Shown here piece by piece: positions 31,376-45,004 of a DNA stretch of 64,000 nt. Below the pieces are notes generated by a model. It had not been told where the DNA came from. It saw only the letters and a list, made by a program, of their open reading frames with translations, and ran no database searches. Every line of letters starts with the position of its first letter. Position 1 is the stretch's first letter. The translations under genes were made by a program, and so were the position numbers. Origin of the DNA: Bugulina stolonifera (Eukaryota; Bryozoa; Gymnolaemata; Cheilostomatida; Bugulidae); NCBI GenBank assembly GCA_935421135.1, contig OW285197.1:2038568-2102567 (forward strand). The letters are read 5' to 3'.

Positions 31376-31780
31376 ATATTTATGCAAAAAATTTTTGCAA
31401 CTAAAATCTTTTTTGATTTGATGAAAACCATTTATAGGGTTTTTTAAATTTAGCAATTTGTGACCCAAATCAAAGACATGATACAAGTGTACTGAATCCG
31501 ATTTTCAGGCGTTTCTTCATCATTTTTATTCACATTGATTGTAACTAAAGTTGTCAGCTCCTCTCTCAATGTAATAAATACTAGAGCACAGTTAAGAATT
31601 TAAAATCTTTCTATACAGGGTAGGCTTCTAGCTAATGTACACACAGGCATATACTTTCTAAGGCTGTAAAAAATATCATACGGTCAACAGGACTTATCAT
31701 TGTGATACAATAATTTGTTATGATTCCACCAAACACTAGAAGTTGCTGACTTTGTACTAGTATTCAGTAAATCTTATTGC

Positions 31781-31786
31781 AATAAA
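31781..31786 (+). terminator. Possible polyadenylation signal AATAAA of gene 2
   Basis: Canonical hexamer about 405 bp beyond the stop at 31375. Evidence is consensus and position only. Confidence 0.35.
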
Positions 31787-33569
31787 CAAAATGGATAGTG
31801 TTGAACTGAAATGGTGTTGTGATTGCATTTGTGTGTGATGTTGTCATAATTCACTTATCCAGTCGAAGCTTATAGTAGTAGTTGGCTATTTATGAGGAGA
31901 ATCCACAATCTTACTAAAGTTACATTTGTATTATGTACAATGCAAAACTGCTCTTCTTATATTCAACCTGGTTTTGATTCAAGGTCAAAAGGTTAACCAG
32001 TACATCAAGCCAGATTCAGACCAAAAGGGGTCCGAGTTACAATCAGTACAAAATGATTCGAATCATATATACATATTATGGAGAGACATAGTTACATACA
32101 GTTAAGCATGTATTAGTGCATTTGCTGCCAACAGCATTTCCTCCAATATTGTTATCTACTATGTGAACATTGTAGTGATGACTATTCAAAGACCAAAAGC
32201 AGTGCCTGCGCAATCACTTTGGACGTTAAAATAACAATGCTTGATACTCAATCAAAATCACAAGTAATAAATATCAATGGCTAAAGATACACAAGTGAAC
32301 AAGATAATAATTTCACAGGGACATGTGCTAGATAAACTATCTGCCGTATACTACCTGCCGTATATAATACTACCTGCCATATATACTATCTGCCATATAT
32401 ACTACTACTACTGTACAACCGTATATACATGGTACAATGTACATGTACATCCAACCACCATCTCGAATCGCAGTTGCTTAGAAAGCTCCATTCTTTCTAC
32501 ATTTGATCTATGAGTGTCTAGCATCGTAAACTATGCCCTGTCAATTATTATTATTACTGTATCATGCTAGATACACGTAGAGTGGATAATGCTACATACA
32601 CGTGTATTGGATAATGCCCTCAAGATTGAAGAACGGTTTTCCAGCACTGAAATGTATAAAACTTTGAAATTCTATAGTAGTGATCGGAATTAAACAAGTC
32701 AGTAGATTATGGTCCAACATTATGTTATCTGTAACTGTTAGAGTTTCACAATGAACTAAAATCCCAGGGTTTCAATTCTCTACAACATCTAATCACCTAG
32801 CATAATCAACAGAACATGTTCCCACTAAACCAGCTCAGTAATATTGAAAAAGAGAAAATTTTTTGGGTTAGCAGTTACTATAGATGTGCACTCAACCAAC
32901 TGTACATGAAAAGCTCCTCAGTCTACGGCCATCATGCAATATACAATGTATGAACTGAAATACAAGTATCCACAATCCACATTCTGTGTTTATATCTACT
33001 AGTGCATCATGGGATAATGAAGTGAGATTTATTATTAGTCAGATATTATATTTACCATGTAGTGGAATATAATAATACTACTGTATGACTGATATGATTA
33101 ATAAGATACATATTTTAGTTGAATGTAATAATATGACAGTTACTATAAGTATGATTTAACAGACTAGGTACGTTTCTCTTTTCCAAAGCAAGATAACGCC
33201 CTGAATCTCCATGCTCTCCTACAATAATACATTATAAGTACATTACAACACTGTTCACACTGTTATACAGACATACTCTGCTATTTCAACTGTATTATGC
33301 AATATCTACATTAATTAAATAAGCATAGGAGTATTATTGTAGTAAGAATAAAATCACACTTACTCCCTGTTACCTCCCGGATAAACTGCATCCCTCTTCT
33401 TACTTCCAGCCCTTAAAAATACATTGTATTATATTGTATATGTTATATTCAAAAGTATACTACTGTGCTAAGATACTCTGAGTGGGCACTCGTGCGAATA
33501 AACAAGTTTGTCCGTGGTTTTTACTGCAAAAATAGTTGCACATATCCCAAAAGCGTTTAACTGGAGTGC
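31787..33569. other. Intergenic DNA between gene 2 and the minus-strand gene
   Basis: AT-rich. It contains a short run of CTGCCRTATA units (32340-32410) and no convincing coding sequence. Confidence 0.55.
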
Positions 33570-35632
33570 TTACTCGTCTGCTGTACTTTCTTTGATCTCC
33601 CTCACGTCTGATTCACCTTGCACTGCCTTCATAGCCTCACCTATAAAGGGCTTCACTCCCACAATCTCGACGCTTTTCACCAATTCATCTCCAAGACGGA
33701 CTGTTTGCTCACCTCGCTCCATCCTGACCTTCACCCCTTCAACCTGCACACTAGCATCAACTGCAGACACCTTATCTACAGTCTGTGTATAGTTGTCTTC
33801 TCTTGTACTATTATTGCTACAAACAGACAATAGCAGCAGTATCAACTTTGATTTGTAGGTAAAACTTCTGTGCTTAGGCAGTTAGGCAGTAGACATGCAA
33901 TAAAAAAATTGAACTAGTCGTGTAAGCATGTCTTTTGATGCATGTGTTTGGTATTGAGTAAGTTCATGAGGTGTATTCACATCAACAGAAATTTGCATGG
34001 ATATACATGTATTCTAATTTCAGTTGTTGGAGCAGTTTGAATACTTACATATCTTCTGACATCATTTCTGCAACCTTCTTGTCTTTTACTACTACTGTTC
34101 TGGGACCATCTGTCTGCGAACCATTGTCCATTGTAGGTTTTGTCTCTGCAACTTCTAGAGTTGTGTTCACCACGGAGATCTTGTTATCTGTCTGTACACA
34201 ACTATCAACCCCAACTACACCCTCCTTGTTACTAAAACAGAGTATTGACAACTAAAGCAGAAAGCAATTTGCTCTTCAGAGAAAAATATATTTATGCGTT
34301 GAGGCCGTAACGTTGAACCTGTAGTTAACATTGGACACATTAAGTATATTAGGTAAGGCTTATAAAAAAGACTCACAGTTCCATTTCTAATTGATAGATT
34401 TTAGCCTTCAGCTCATCTGTCTCTATTTTTGAAGTTCTGAACTGTAAAACAGACAAGAGAACTAAACAGAAGATAAACAAACCACACTGTAAATGGAAGT
34501 TATGCTACAGCCATTACTTTCTACAATCCTCAGACATGTTTCATATTAACTAGAATAAAATGTGTGTATAGTACACAGAACATAGACCTATGAACATACA
34601 ATCACATTAATCCAACTCACATCTGCATCAATCACATTATCCAACTCTATGACCCTCCTGTAAATCACTTCCTCCAAATCAACGACTCTCCTGTAAAAGG
34701 TAAACACACGTACATAGATAAATTGGTCATGGACAATGCAACCGAGATAGCAAGCTAATGAGAACACTAAAGCTAGCAGAGAGAATACATTTGGATCAGT
34801 TGGTCCAACTCCTCCAGATCATGTAGAGTTAGTAGAGCTTGATGAATGAGTAGTAGAGTGAAGGAAGTTGAGATACATGATGTGTTTCTAATAATTGATG
34901 AAGTAACTCAAACTATGCAGTATTATAGTTTATTATGCTGGTCACTCTATCACTCTAAGTTTATTATAAAGTACCTACTTCTTCAATAATTTCTCAGCTC
35001 TGCTTCCATTCTAAAATGAAAGAATTGAAAATGAAAGATTGGCATTGATCTCTGATCAACCAATCATTGTACTTCAAACGCAAAATCTACTGGCTAACAA
35101 ATAATAGCGTTACTGGGCCTTGAAGAGGAACACAATTTCAACTAAATTGTGAAAACTAATATAATAATACAATGGTCATACCTCTCTCTCATTGCACAGT
35201 ATTCGCCATAATCTGATCACGGCGACTAAAATAACAAGTGATTAATAGTATCGCAAAACTTTGAAATAGTTTTAATGGAAGTAATGTAAGTAATATTAAC
35301 CTAGAATAAAGCAGTCAGTCTATCAATAAGATCTATGGCTATATATTATACAGTACATGCATAGGAGTTGAAGTCAAGAATATGGCTGAAATATTCTATT
35401 TAACTTAGTAATTGTTTACTCTTCTACTGCACACTACAGAATATGACTTGTGTTCTCTACTTATGTACATAACTATCTCCAATGCGCGTACAATTATTAC
35501 AGCTTACCTGACAGTAAAGTTATACACCAACATAGCAAGAATACAAACATCTCCTCCATATTTGACTCTCAGTTCAAGGTTATTCAAAACAAATGAACTA
35601 AACTCACAACAATCAATTTGACGTGAAGCCAT
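33570..35632 (-). CDS. Unrecognised small protein, 7 exons, about 250 aa
   Basis: Minus-strand exons in order: 35508-35632, 35182-35212, 34979-35010, 34621-34690, 34377-34441, 34049-34231, 33570-33816 (stop TAA). Every boundary has GT-AG and keeps frame; the total is 753 nt. The start MASRQIDCCEF has no upstream in-frame ATG that I prefer. Middle exons (RRVVDLEEVI-type and TDELKAKIYQLEMEL) look helical and heptad-like. The last two exons look like diverged repeats of each other: VQTDNKISVV...NGSQTDG versus YTQTVDKVSAV...GEQTVRL. No signal peptide or known domain is recognised. It could be a cytoskeletal or scaffold protein, but that is a guess. Confidence 0.7.
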
Positions 35633-36840
35633 TTCTACTAAAAACTAGTAGCGCAGTCACAATTATACATGTACATTCCATTTAAATAAGCAGCACAACG
35701 TCATAGGTGTTCAACTACTTATAAATATATAATAATACTATTCATTGCTGGATGTGAAGAATTACCCATAATATTGTGAACACTGCTACAGAAATCATGT
35801 CTATGGTCACAGCAAATATAGAATGTATTGTAATGTTTTTGGGTGAAAGGAAGGGTCTAGGAGTGGTCAGCTAGACCTGCTTCCAGTTACATCAAAGACT
35901 GGTAGATTATTCAATAGAGCTGTAGGTACGACCCATAAGGTCTGAGTTATTGCTTAGAGGGTACTTGTAAGTGTGACCTATTCTAGTTTGGAAAGGTCGA
36001 GCTTCAAGGTTCAATGGGATCAAAAGCTGGAACTAGACTACTTCTAGGAAAGACGCCTCCTGTAATTAGATGTGTCTTTATTGGAGTCCAAGCAACAATT
36101 GATTTGCAATGAAAAAGCCCACACTTTATATAGTATTGTGGTTTGGTAAAAGTTTTGGTTATGTACGACACAGTATTGGTAAGACGGTGGAAAAAATACA
36201 AGGGTCTGTTAGGTCCAAAAAATGCATTTTGGACAGTTAGATACTATAACAAATTGATTGTAACAATTGAGAGGGGCATAAAAAGATAAGATTAGCATCA
36301 GGTATTCAATGACTTACAATTAATAGGAGTTATTTGCACAATATACAACCGCTATTATAGGCATGTACTGTGCATTTCTCCAGAAATACTCTAACTCAAT
36401 TGTTTTCAAAATTAAGTTTTTTGCATAAATGGTGTTGGAATACTACCATGACTACATGACTCTATCATGAACCTATATGAACTCAAGTGAATTATAATAT
36501 GTCTGGAGCACCAGTACCAGGGCTGTCTCGGCAAATGCTATGTACACTATTTATTATTGGTTCCAATAAATCTATAATTTAGGCTGTGTGGAGTTTAACT
36601 TGCTCTGACTGTCAGTATGGCACAACTAAAGAACACTAATTATATGTTGGTACTCTGCATCATGATTGCACTCCGACTGTACTCAGATTTAACTCGGATT
36701 TTATTTAATATGGAACATTTTTGCCCAGATCATTAAAAATTTACTTGTCTAGCAAGTCTTATAAAAGTGTGCCATTTCATCATCTCATATCCACAAAGCA
36801 CAGGGCCTTTCGGTGGTTGTAGCTTCCATATACTTACAGT
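35633..36840. other. Intergenic DNA
   Basis: AT-rich; short ORFs only, none with domain character. The promoter of the minus-strand gene must lie at its left edge, but I see no core element. Confidence 0.5.
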
Positions 36841-36854
36841 ATATATAAATTTTT

Positions 36855-37366
36855 ATGACGCGCTCAGTTAAAAATGCGATCTGGTTGAAAATACGATTCG
36901 TAAAGATTGACAAAATGAACAATGAAATATTCTACCATCTGCTGAAGAAGATGTGGTTCTGGCAACATATAGAATGTAGTGCCACATTTAATACTGTGTT
37001 CCTTAAACTGGACCAGCATTACATGAGCGCTTTCCGAATATTTGAAAATAAGAGCGCTTATAGGGCAACTTTCTGTTTTTAGATGCTAAAAATTATGTGC
37101 ATAGAGAATATAGAGTAGATGAAAATAAACCATGTGGTTGAGATTTTAGAAGTATTTGGGCAATCACCACAGGGCTATTATGTGGGCACATTATTGCGGA
37201 AGGACTAGAAGCACTTTGGAAGAAAGATCTGATACATTACATCAAAATGGAGTTTAATTTTATAAAAAAAGCTAAACCCAAAGTAAGAGTTGAGCCTCTT
37301 AAGACATCTAAAAAGCAAGAACCATACGATCAACAACCTCATAATATCGTTGTAATGGGACCGTAA
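36855..37366 (+). pseudogene. Possible decayed coding sequence
   Basis: An open frame at 36855-37082 (75 codons, starting MTRSVKNAIW) stops at TAG. A different frame from 37082 continues with protein-like composition, broken by TGA at about 37139, then runs open to a stop near 37366 (ending HNIVVMGP). Either this is a relic with a frameshift and a nonsense codon, or it is chance. Not recognised. Confidence 0.25.
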
Positions 37367-37628
37367 TGCCTGTTACACATACGAATAAATATAGTCTATA
37401 TGTGTGCATGTATATTAATATTTTAGGGAATCAATAATTTTATATATTTGTATAAGGCGCTGTATATTATAGTATGTACGATTGGATTATACAATCCATT
37501 GATAAATCTGACCTGACAGTATCAACACCTGCATTGCACTGGCTAGTGGTGCCCGTCATTCAACTAAACTGTTCTTCTAATATTTCAAGAACTAACTCTT
37601 GTCACTCGTAGATTGTTCCAGAGAGAAA

Positions 37629-39462
37629 ATGCGTCTACACATACTATTCATATTCAGTATAGTCAGCGTCTTGGTTCTTTCCCAGGTAACATATTCTTCT
37701 TCACTTGGATGTACATGTAGGTGATGTAGGTTTAACTAATGCTGCCTCTATACAAACACATGTCTATAATGTATTCTAAAATTACTAACAACACTTTGAC
37801 TTGAGTCTCACCTGATGACAGTATGATGTAGTGATGAATATGCTGTTAAATACAGACATCAGTATCACAGGTTTCAGTACCACTTGGTAGTGAGAGAAAC
37901 AGGTTGAACCAGTATGAATAGACTAGCTGTAAGCTATTAGATAAACTCACTGGGCAGACAAACGATATTATAAAGTTTGGCAATTCCTGATGGCAAGCAA
38001 TTTGTAACCTTCTCCATTTGATTTTACTCAGGTACTTGGAATTAAAGAAGAAAAGTTATTTAAAAGAGTGAAAGGAAGAGATCTGATGTTGATATCAGAG
38101 TCATTTGTTGCCGAAAACTTCCAAGTATGTGCTGTCAGATGTCTGGTGAGAGGTGCTGCCTGTGAGGCATTCACCTTTGACACTCCATCAAGGTTGTGTA
38201 ACCTCTCACCATATCAGTCTATCTACAGATTTGATACAGCCAATAATGTTGCTGATGATGTAGACATCTATGAACAGGGTGAGAATCTGACAATCTATAT
38301 AGGCTACATGTTTGGTGTGATTGTTATGAATATTTGTTAAATAGTTAGGTTCGTACTCAGTGTTATGTACATTGCATAGAATTCTTCAACGCGTCTTCAC
38401 TCATCGAAGTTTATGAAGAGAAGGTTGTAGTTATTCATCCAAGCTTTGTCAGCTTTCAAACGGAAATCATCTTCTCCTTAGCCAATCGGTAGTTTAGTGT
38501 AGTCTCCTATGAGATGCAAAAAATAATCGTAATAACTATTACATGTATAACATGCCCTCTTCTCTCGGGCTTCCTTTGAGCTTTACCAACAATATAGTAA
38601 TGAAACTAAACTGGTATTGGCTACGATACAATGATCAACATGCACTTAAAACTTTAAAAAGCAGCTGTATAATATGCCCCTCTCTTGGTGTAAATATTGC
38701 ACCCAAAACAACATTCAAGGAGTACATTTGGCATCGCCATGTACATGAGCACACTGATGGATACAGGTCTTTCTAGGCCCCTTCAGTATTGTAAACAGGA
38801 CTGCTAGAGAAGTTATTCTATCCTCTCCCTTACACCGTAGCATAGACTATCATTGTTTTCCACTCTTCCCTCCTGTGACACATTACCAAATGTAGATAAG
38901 GTTTCGCCAGTCTACTTGGGGTTCAGAAACTGACAAGATAATTTGTAAAGATTCCTCCTCATAGATAATTGCTGCTTTAGAAATGACTACGCATTCTGCA
39001 GCTTCTCTATAGAGAGTTAGTTGCACCATACATACATCCTCTCTAGGAGAATCAGTAAGTCAGTAGCTATGGCCAAAGCATGAAATGAGTGTAGTGTACA
39101 ACTACTACCACTACTGCACACCTGATAATACTCAGATGTGACCATTCACCACGCTCTCTGCTATGATGTGGTCTGATAATAATGTACAGGGATCTCTAGT
39201 AGAAGCAGTGAATCAACCAACGCCTTGTTGACACACTCAGATCTACCCCTGAGAGATCCCATCCCTGCCATGTTGTCCTCAACAACATCTTCTCTTCCGC
39301 TAGCAGGGGTTTCGTCACTGGCCCACTCCTCTACTAAAGAAGAGTTACCACCCTGTGAACCCTGCACAGTACTCGCTGGTGTCTCACTAGGAAGCACTAT
39401 TTTCTGCTGGTCCTGTTGATACAAAAGTTTACAGGTTTACCAGCATTTTCATGACCTAAGAA

Positions 39463-39514
<52 letters not shown>

Positions 39515-40512
39515 GGACTTTAAGAAAATCGCTGTCGTCAGATACTACATGACATGATTGTACAATTTAATATATATATATTTTGCAGAAACTGACCAAT
39601 GTAAAGAGGAAGGTTGGCGCAGAAATCCAATTAGCAAGAGATGTCTTTTGTATGTGGATGACGAATATACACCTTCTGATGCCCAGCCTCACTGTGAAAG
39701 TATGAATGGAACTCTGGTTATGCTGACCACTACATTGTCTGTTGATTGGCTGATCAACATGGGTCTCAATAATCCAGGTATGAATTCGTAATTTCAAGCT
39801 GAAATAATATTGTACAGGGGGAGGGGGGATAGACTAGAAGAAAAGGTGTCGATTAGATTCCTATAGCTATGATCTCAATGGCTACTACTAGAAGCTGGTC
39901 ATACTTTCCCTTCTACCCAACCTCAGATATATATTTGAAATTTTTGCTGCCATTTGATTGGCTGCACTCATTACCTATGAGAGTTCTTCCTTCTATATGA
40001 TGCCATTTATTTTTATCCTTCTAAACAAATTGCAGGCATAAATCTACCTGCTTATGTGTTTTAATTGTATATAGATGTGCATAAAGATGCAATTTACTTA
40101 TGTATATTAATAGTGCGTGCATGGGGAGTACAATGAATAGATTTACCCAGTGTAGCGTACAAGTCATGTACAGGCAGATGTGTATGAAATAAACTCTGAA
40201 CAGGCTAAATAGAACAGAGTAATCCAGTCAATGAACCATAGCTTATTATCTTCTAAGTGGTAACATTACTATGCATACATCTCTTTAGATTGGGACATTA
40301 ATCAAGTAAATGTGGGAGCATCCAGAGTAGATGGAGTCTGGCTGTGGAATGATGGGACACCAGTCAACATGTCTTATGCCAAGGGTGTAATTTTAGATCC
40401 TAGCCACGACAACAGCTGTATGAAAATTAATTATGCTGACAGTACTATGTTCTACAGAAGCGTAAATTGTATTGCATTTAAACGCAAATCGGTGTGCGAG
40501 AGAGATTACTAA
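37629..40512 (+). CDS. Secreted PAN/apple-like plus C-type lectin-like protein, 238 aa
   Basis: Exons 37629-37685, 38032-38278, 39589-39777, 40289-40512 (TAA), with phases 0/1/1 consistent. The first exon is a signal peptide (MRLHILFIFSIVSVLVLSQ). The second encodes an apple/PAN-like module (FQVCAVRCLVRGAACEAFTFD...RLCNLS). The last two encode a C-type-lectin fold: CKEEGWRRNPISKRCLLY, then DAQPHCESMNGTLVML, WLWNDGTPVN and a terminal KSVCERDY. The usual calcium/sugar motifs (EPN, QPD, WND near the end) are not seen, so sugar binding is doubtful. PAN and C-type-lectin domains together suggest extracellular adhesion or recognition. A TTA microsatellite sits in intron 2. Confidence 0.85.
39161..39417 (-). 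CDS. Possible terminal exon of a minus-strand gene, inside the lectin gene intron
   Basis: Minus strand: a clean acceptor (TTTTGTATCAACAG) precedes an open stretch reading DQQKIVLPSETPAST and ending HYYQTTS then TAG. Composition (Ser/Thr/Pro/Glu) is protein-like and the frame is open through about 85 codons. No partner exons were identified upstream on the minus strand, so this may be an orphan or chance. Confidence 0.3.
39464..39514 (+). repeat. (ATT)n microsatellite
   Basis: About 17 uninterrupted ATT triplets in intron 2 of the lectin-like gene. Confidence 0.95.
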
Positions 40513-43500
40513 AGGGCATATCTGTATAGTAGGATTAATGATTAGAATTATATTGTTAATTAGTTAGACCTCACATGTTGGTCATGTACTTGGTAGTTTT
40601 TTGACCTCCTTACAAGGACTTTGGTTGATATTCAAAGTGGCAAATGATCTTAGTAGTATTTAATTATTAAACTCCATGTCTATTTAAAAATTTTCTGATA
40701 TTAATAGAGTTTGACCAATTCACATCTACACTTTCCTTTGGATTAACAGTGTTGTAACTATGTTGTTCTCTAGTACATCTCAAAGGTTACCAATCTATTG
40801 TGATTTCGCTCCTTACACCAATTTTGTTTGATATTCGAAATAGCAAATGATGATGTCTTTTTATCACTAATTTTAATTTCTTCTGCATGTTTGACAGTTA
40901 TTAATGTGCGACAATATTATACAATTATGGATAAAGTTTGATTGAGTTAGTGAACCGATGTTCTGGCAATGTTTAGAGTAAATTGATTATTTTGTATCAA
41001 ACACTGATTATTTTTATAACTTTAAAAATCTCCTGGTATTTATATGATTTTGACCAATTCACAATGATATTTTCCTACCGTATTCAAACATTCTACTGAA
41101 ACTACTGAATGGAATTCAACAGAAAATATATTGATTGGTTTGTAATAAGCAAATGAAAAGCTGTGCTTGTTAAATTGAAATACCATACCAATACTGGTTT
41201 TTCAAATTTATTGAGTTTCTTCACATGTACAAACTATTTATGTGAAATCATGAGCTTTATTGTCATTTTTCGAATCCCAGAGGAAATAATATTTTGGTTC
41301 TGTAACTATGCACTTGGGTGTAGAATAATTACAATAATGCACCTTGTAGCATATACATGTACATTGTAGATGGTGAAGTGGCGGACACATGACCCCATCC
41401 CTTATATTATGCCAGTCGCAATCACCCCATCCCTTATATGGTAGTAGTGGTGTGAGTAGCAAATGAAACTTTTAATTGAGTATCTTCATTTTAAATGGAA
41501 ATATACTGCTTTTTAAAATTAGCTGCAAGTTGAGGCAAAATTTAGAAATGTAGCAAGCTTGATTTTAATGAAAAAAATGATAATATTAGATAGATTGTAC
41601 CTTTTACCTATCTGCTATATAATATCTATTACAGAATTGGGCTGAATTGTGTCAAATAATGGTATAAGCCAGCAGCTATATACAGCGTTTAGACAAATAT
41701 TTAGCCAACATTTTAGTGAGAAAATGACAGAAATCACTCAAGCGGATCTATAACGAAACTGGCTCTTTTAGATCATCAAACACTAATTGGTCCGATAATT
41801 TGTCTGTGGCACTATGAGTGACATAGCGATACCCGTAAGATTATAACTAAAAGTTGATGAACTGAGCTAAGCCATGCCCTCTATTGTAAACAAACTAGTA
41901 ATTTTATTAACCTTGTATAAGTTATACTAAGTTATGTAATGCTAGAAGCATACATTGTAGCTTAGTTGACCACTCCTAGGCGCTTCCCACACTAGTGCCA
42001 TCTACACCTGTGTGTACTCATCAGCAGAAACATTACAATAGTTATGTCTAATATGCTTTACAGTTCAAAAACACACAGTGTAGGGCATGTTTGCAAGTTG
42101 TACTGGTTCCTATGAGCAGTACATCCCTCAGGAAAATTACCATATAGGTTATCGAAGGATTGAAAGGCGATGCAAAATATGGTTGTTCTAGGGGGGCACC
42201 CTAGAACAACCACAGTGTCAATACATTTTTGTAAAATGACAACTGTGGCTGTTATATTATTATATAGCTACAAGTTCATTGCGTCATGAATGAACGGTCT
42301 ATTGATTGCAGGCCAGTTGGATCAGCTTTGAGTGGGGGTGGACAACTGATTATTTGGTCTCAAATGATAATATGGCTAAATTTAATTCATATTTTTCTTG
42401 TACGAGTAGTTTTGATGTTCTTCTACTTCTTATTCACATTTGCAGTACCTTTGGTATGTTGACCATAGTCTATGCAGTAACTTCTAATTTTGTCAATGTT
42501 ACCCCCAACAGCAAGCATGCTTTAGCTCAGGTTTCTTAGAAGCAATGCTCTTTTGACTAGGGCATCAACCATGAGGCCCATTATAAATAAGTGGAAAGGA
42601 CCTAAAGGCTATTTATTATTAATAATGTTATTGTCTTCTCTTGAAATGAGTTTTCCAACCTCCATCTTGCATATTATGCAGACTGCTTCAGTTTCAGTTT
42701 GTTTCTTTGTCCTACTGCTTGAACTTTAGAATGGAACCAGCTGTTGGCTGAAAAGGAAGAAGTTCAGCATTAGCTTCACAAATCACTTACTTCTCAAACT
42801 CTGACTATCACTGTGTAGTATTTCTTTAGTGCAAATTGCAATCATTTATAATGATAATTATATATAATATTCAGTAATATAAATATAAATATTGATATTC
42901 TATTCTGTTGAGTATTTTTATTTTTATTTTAGACCTACTCGATACTTACACTATTACTATACTTTTACTAAACTACATGTGATTTTAATTCCCCATAGTC
43001 ATTATCATATATAATTATGCTATAGAAGCCATATGATGTGGTATGACATATGAATAATTTATGCAATATTATTACATAACTTTAAGATAATCAATCCAAT
43101 GCGTGAATTTCAATATGAATATAAATTAAATTTATAATAATATAATAATAATAATAATCATTATAATATAATTAAATAAATAGTCAATAGTTTAAATGAT
43201 TTTAACAATTATTCATATTGATATTGTTTAAAATAATATAAAATAGTGTAAAATAAGTATAATTATAACAATCATATTTTAGGCCTAAATGTCTACCAAT
43301 TTTATTTTTGAATTAGAATTTATTATTGTTTTCATTTGCCAACATTGTAAATGGCTAAAAACTGAAAAGAAGTAAGCAGACACAATAATCTTCATATGAA
43401 TGCGGACATTATATTACTAATTTAAATTCTTATACTAGCATATGGTATAGGTCCCTATGCGTACTATTAGTATTATAAAATTTAATAATGTAATACTCGT

Positions 43501-43548
43501 ATGAACAAATAATTAAATTAAATTATTATTTGTAATAGGCCTAATTAC
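40513..43548. other. Intergenic AT-rich DNA
   Basis: 3' flank of the lectin-like gene and very AT-rich sequence (42,830-43,550 especially). It contains the hairpin at 42180-42212. No supported gene. Confidence 0.6.
42180..42212. repeat. Perfect hairpin H1 (14-bp stem)
   Basis: TGGTTGTTCTAGGG and its exact complement, separated by GGGCA. Flanks (TGCAAAATATG on the left; ACAACTGTGGCTG on the right) resemble those of hairpin H2 at 57006. Confidence 0.85.
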
Positions 43549-43718
43549 TGTGGTAGATTCTAGAGGTGTTTTGCAAGCTGGTATTGTAATTGCAAGGCTA
43601 GGGAAGCTGTTGTTTTTTTACCTATATAATAGGAGTTAGCTACATGTAGCTCTAGCTGCATGTAGCTATTTTGGATACTTATATATAAGGGATTTTTATA
43701 TACAGAAGAAGGAGTAGA
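43549..43718 (+). repeat. 5' LTR of the short element (3' part deleted)
   Basis: Matches the first about 170 bp of the 3' LTR almost base for base, including a TATATAATAG promoter-like box, then switches to the primer-binding region. The last about 125 bp of the LTR are missing. Confidence 0.75.
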
Positions 43719-43802
43719 AAATTGGTGGCAGCAGTGGGATTCCGGTCTAAACACTCTAACTGCTCAACACTTACAACTGGTATTACACCGACTGACTTGG
43801 AC

Positions 43803-44122
43803 AGTCATGCTTAGATGGATAGGGTAGACTATCTTGTAAGAGTCCAGCGTGAGCGTGGTGTTTATGCCATAGCCTATCATGCTATGTATAGCTCATCAAG
43901 ATCTACACCTAGGAGTAGTGAGCCAGGAAGCTGGAAGATACTTTCTCTCTAACACTTACAACTCGTATGGAAAGTCATGCTTAGATGGATAGGGTAGACT
44001 ATCTTGTAAGAGTCCAGCGTGAGCGTGGTGTTTATGCCATAGCCTATCAAGCTGTGTATAGCTCATCAGGATCTACACCTAGGAGTAGTGAACCAGGAAG
44101 CTGGAGGATACTTTCTCTCTAA
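43803..44122 (+). repeat. Internal 170-bp period duplication of the short element
   Basis: Two about 150-bp copies (43803-43952 and 43973-44122) starting AGTCATGCTTAGATGGATAG and ending CTTTCTCTCTAA, over 95 percent alike by eye. Confidence 0.8.
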
Positions 44123-44221
44123 TGACAATTGGATAGAAATTATTTTGTCATGTATTTATTTTAGTTTTTGTAATTATTTTAATTTCATGAGTACTGTTTG
44201 TTGGTGTCTGTTATATCTCGT

Positions 44222-44880
44222 CGTTCAGATGGTGCATCCAGAATCTACGGTAGAATGGTATAATGCAACCTATAGGAGCCTCTAACCTTCTATTTGTGGA
44301 ATCGATGCTACTAACATTGAAGTGAGGACAGGTGTGATGTTCAGATGGTGTATCCAGTGCCTACTGTAGAATGGTATAATGCAACCTATAGGAGCCTCTA
44401 ACCTTCTATTTGTGGGGCATATACTACTAACATCAAAGTGAGCACAGGTGTGATGTTCAAACATATTGAGGAGACACGAGAATCACTTGTATCTACTAAT
44501 GGTGCTAAAGACAAAACAGGAGATTTCTAACTAAGGAGTACTTGTCTGTTGCCTACTATATATTGATGTTCAGCTGGCATATCCAAAGTCTACTGTAGTT
44601 TAACACGGTTTAATGCAACCTATAGGAGCCTCTAAACCTCGACTTGGTTGGACTGATACTGCTTGCATTGAAGAGAGCACTGGTGTGATATTCAGATGGT
44701 GTATCCAGTGTCTACTGTAGAATGGTATAATGCAACCTATAGGAGCCTCTAACCTTCTATTTGTGGGACGTGTACTACTAACATCGGAGTGAGCACAAGT
44801 GTGATGTCCATAATATTGAGGAGGCAAAGGAATATCTTTGTATCTGCTACCGCTGGTGCTAAAGACCAGACAAGACAATT
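44222..44880 (+). repeat. Internal nested repeats of the short element
   Basis: A unit with GGTATAATGCAACCTATAGG and AGCCTCTAACCTTC occurs four times. Two units 117 bp apart (44228, 44345) make a block that is duplicated about 345 bp downstream, with divergence. Confidence 0.8.
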
Positions 44881-45004
44881 GTATAGAAACTTAAAACTAA
44901 TGGACATATACTAAAACTTTCTTCCACTTTTTATGATCAGGTTATCCATTGTGTTTATAGATGTAGGTGTAGGTGATACCCACACCTCATCTAGAAGGGG
45001 AGAA

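Noticed and set aside
36004..36201. 65-codon minus-strand ORF
   Set aside because: No recognisable motif, no splice partners, and AT-rich context typical of chance ORFs here.
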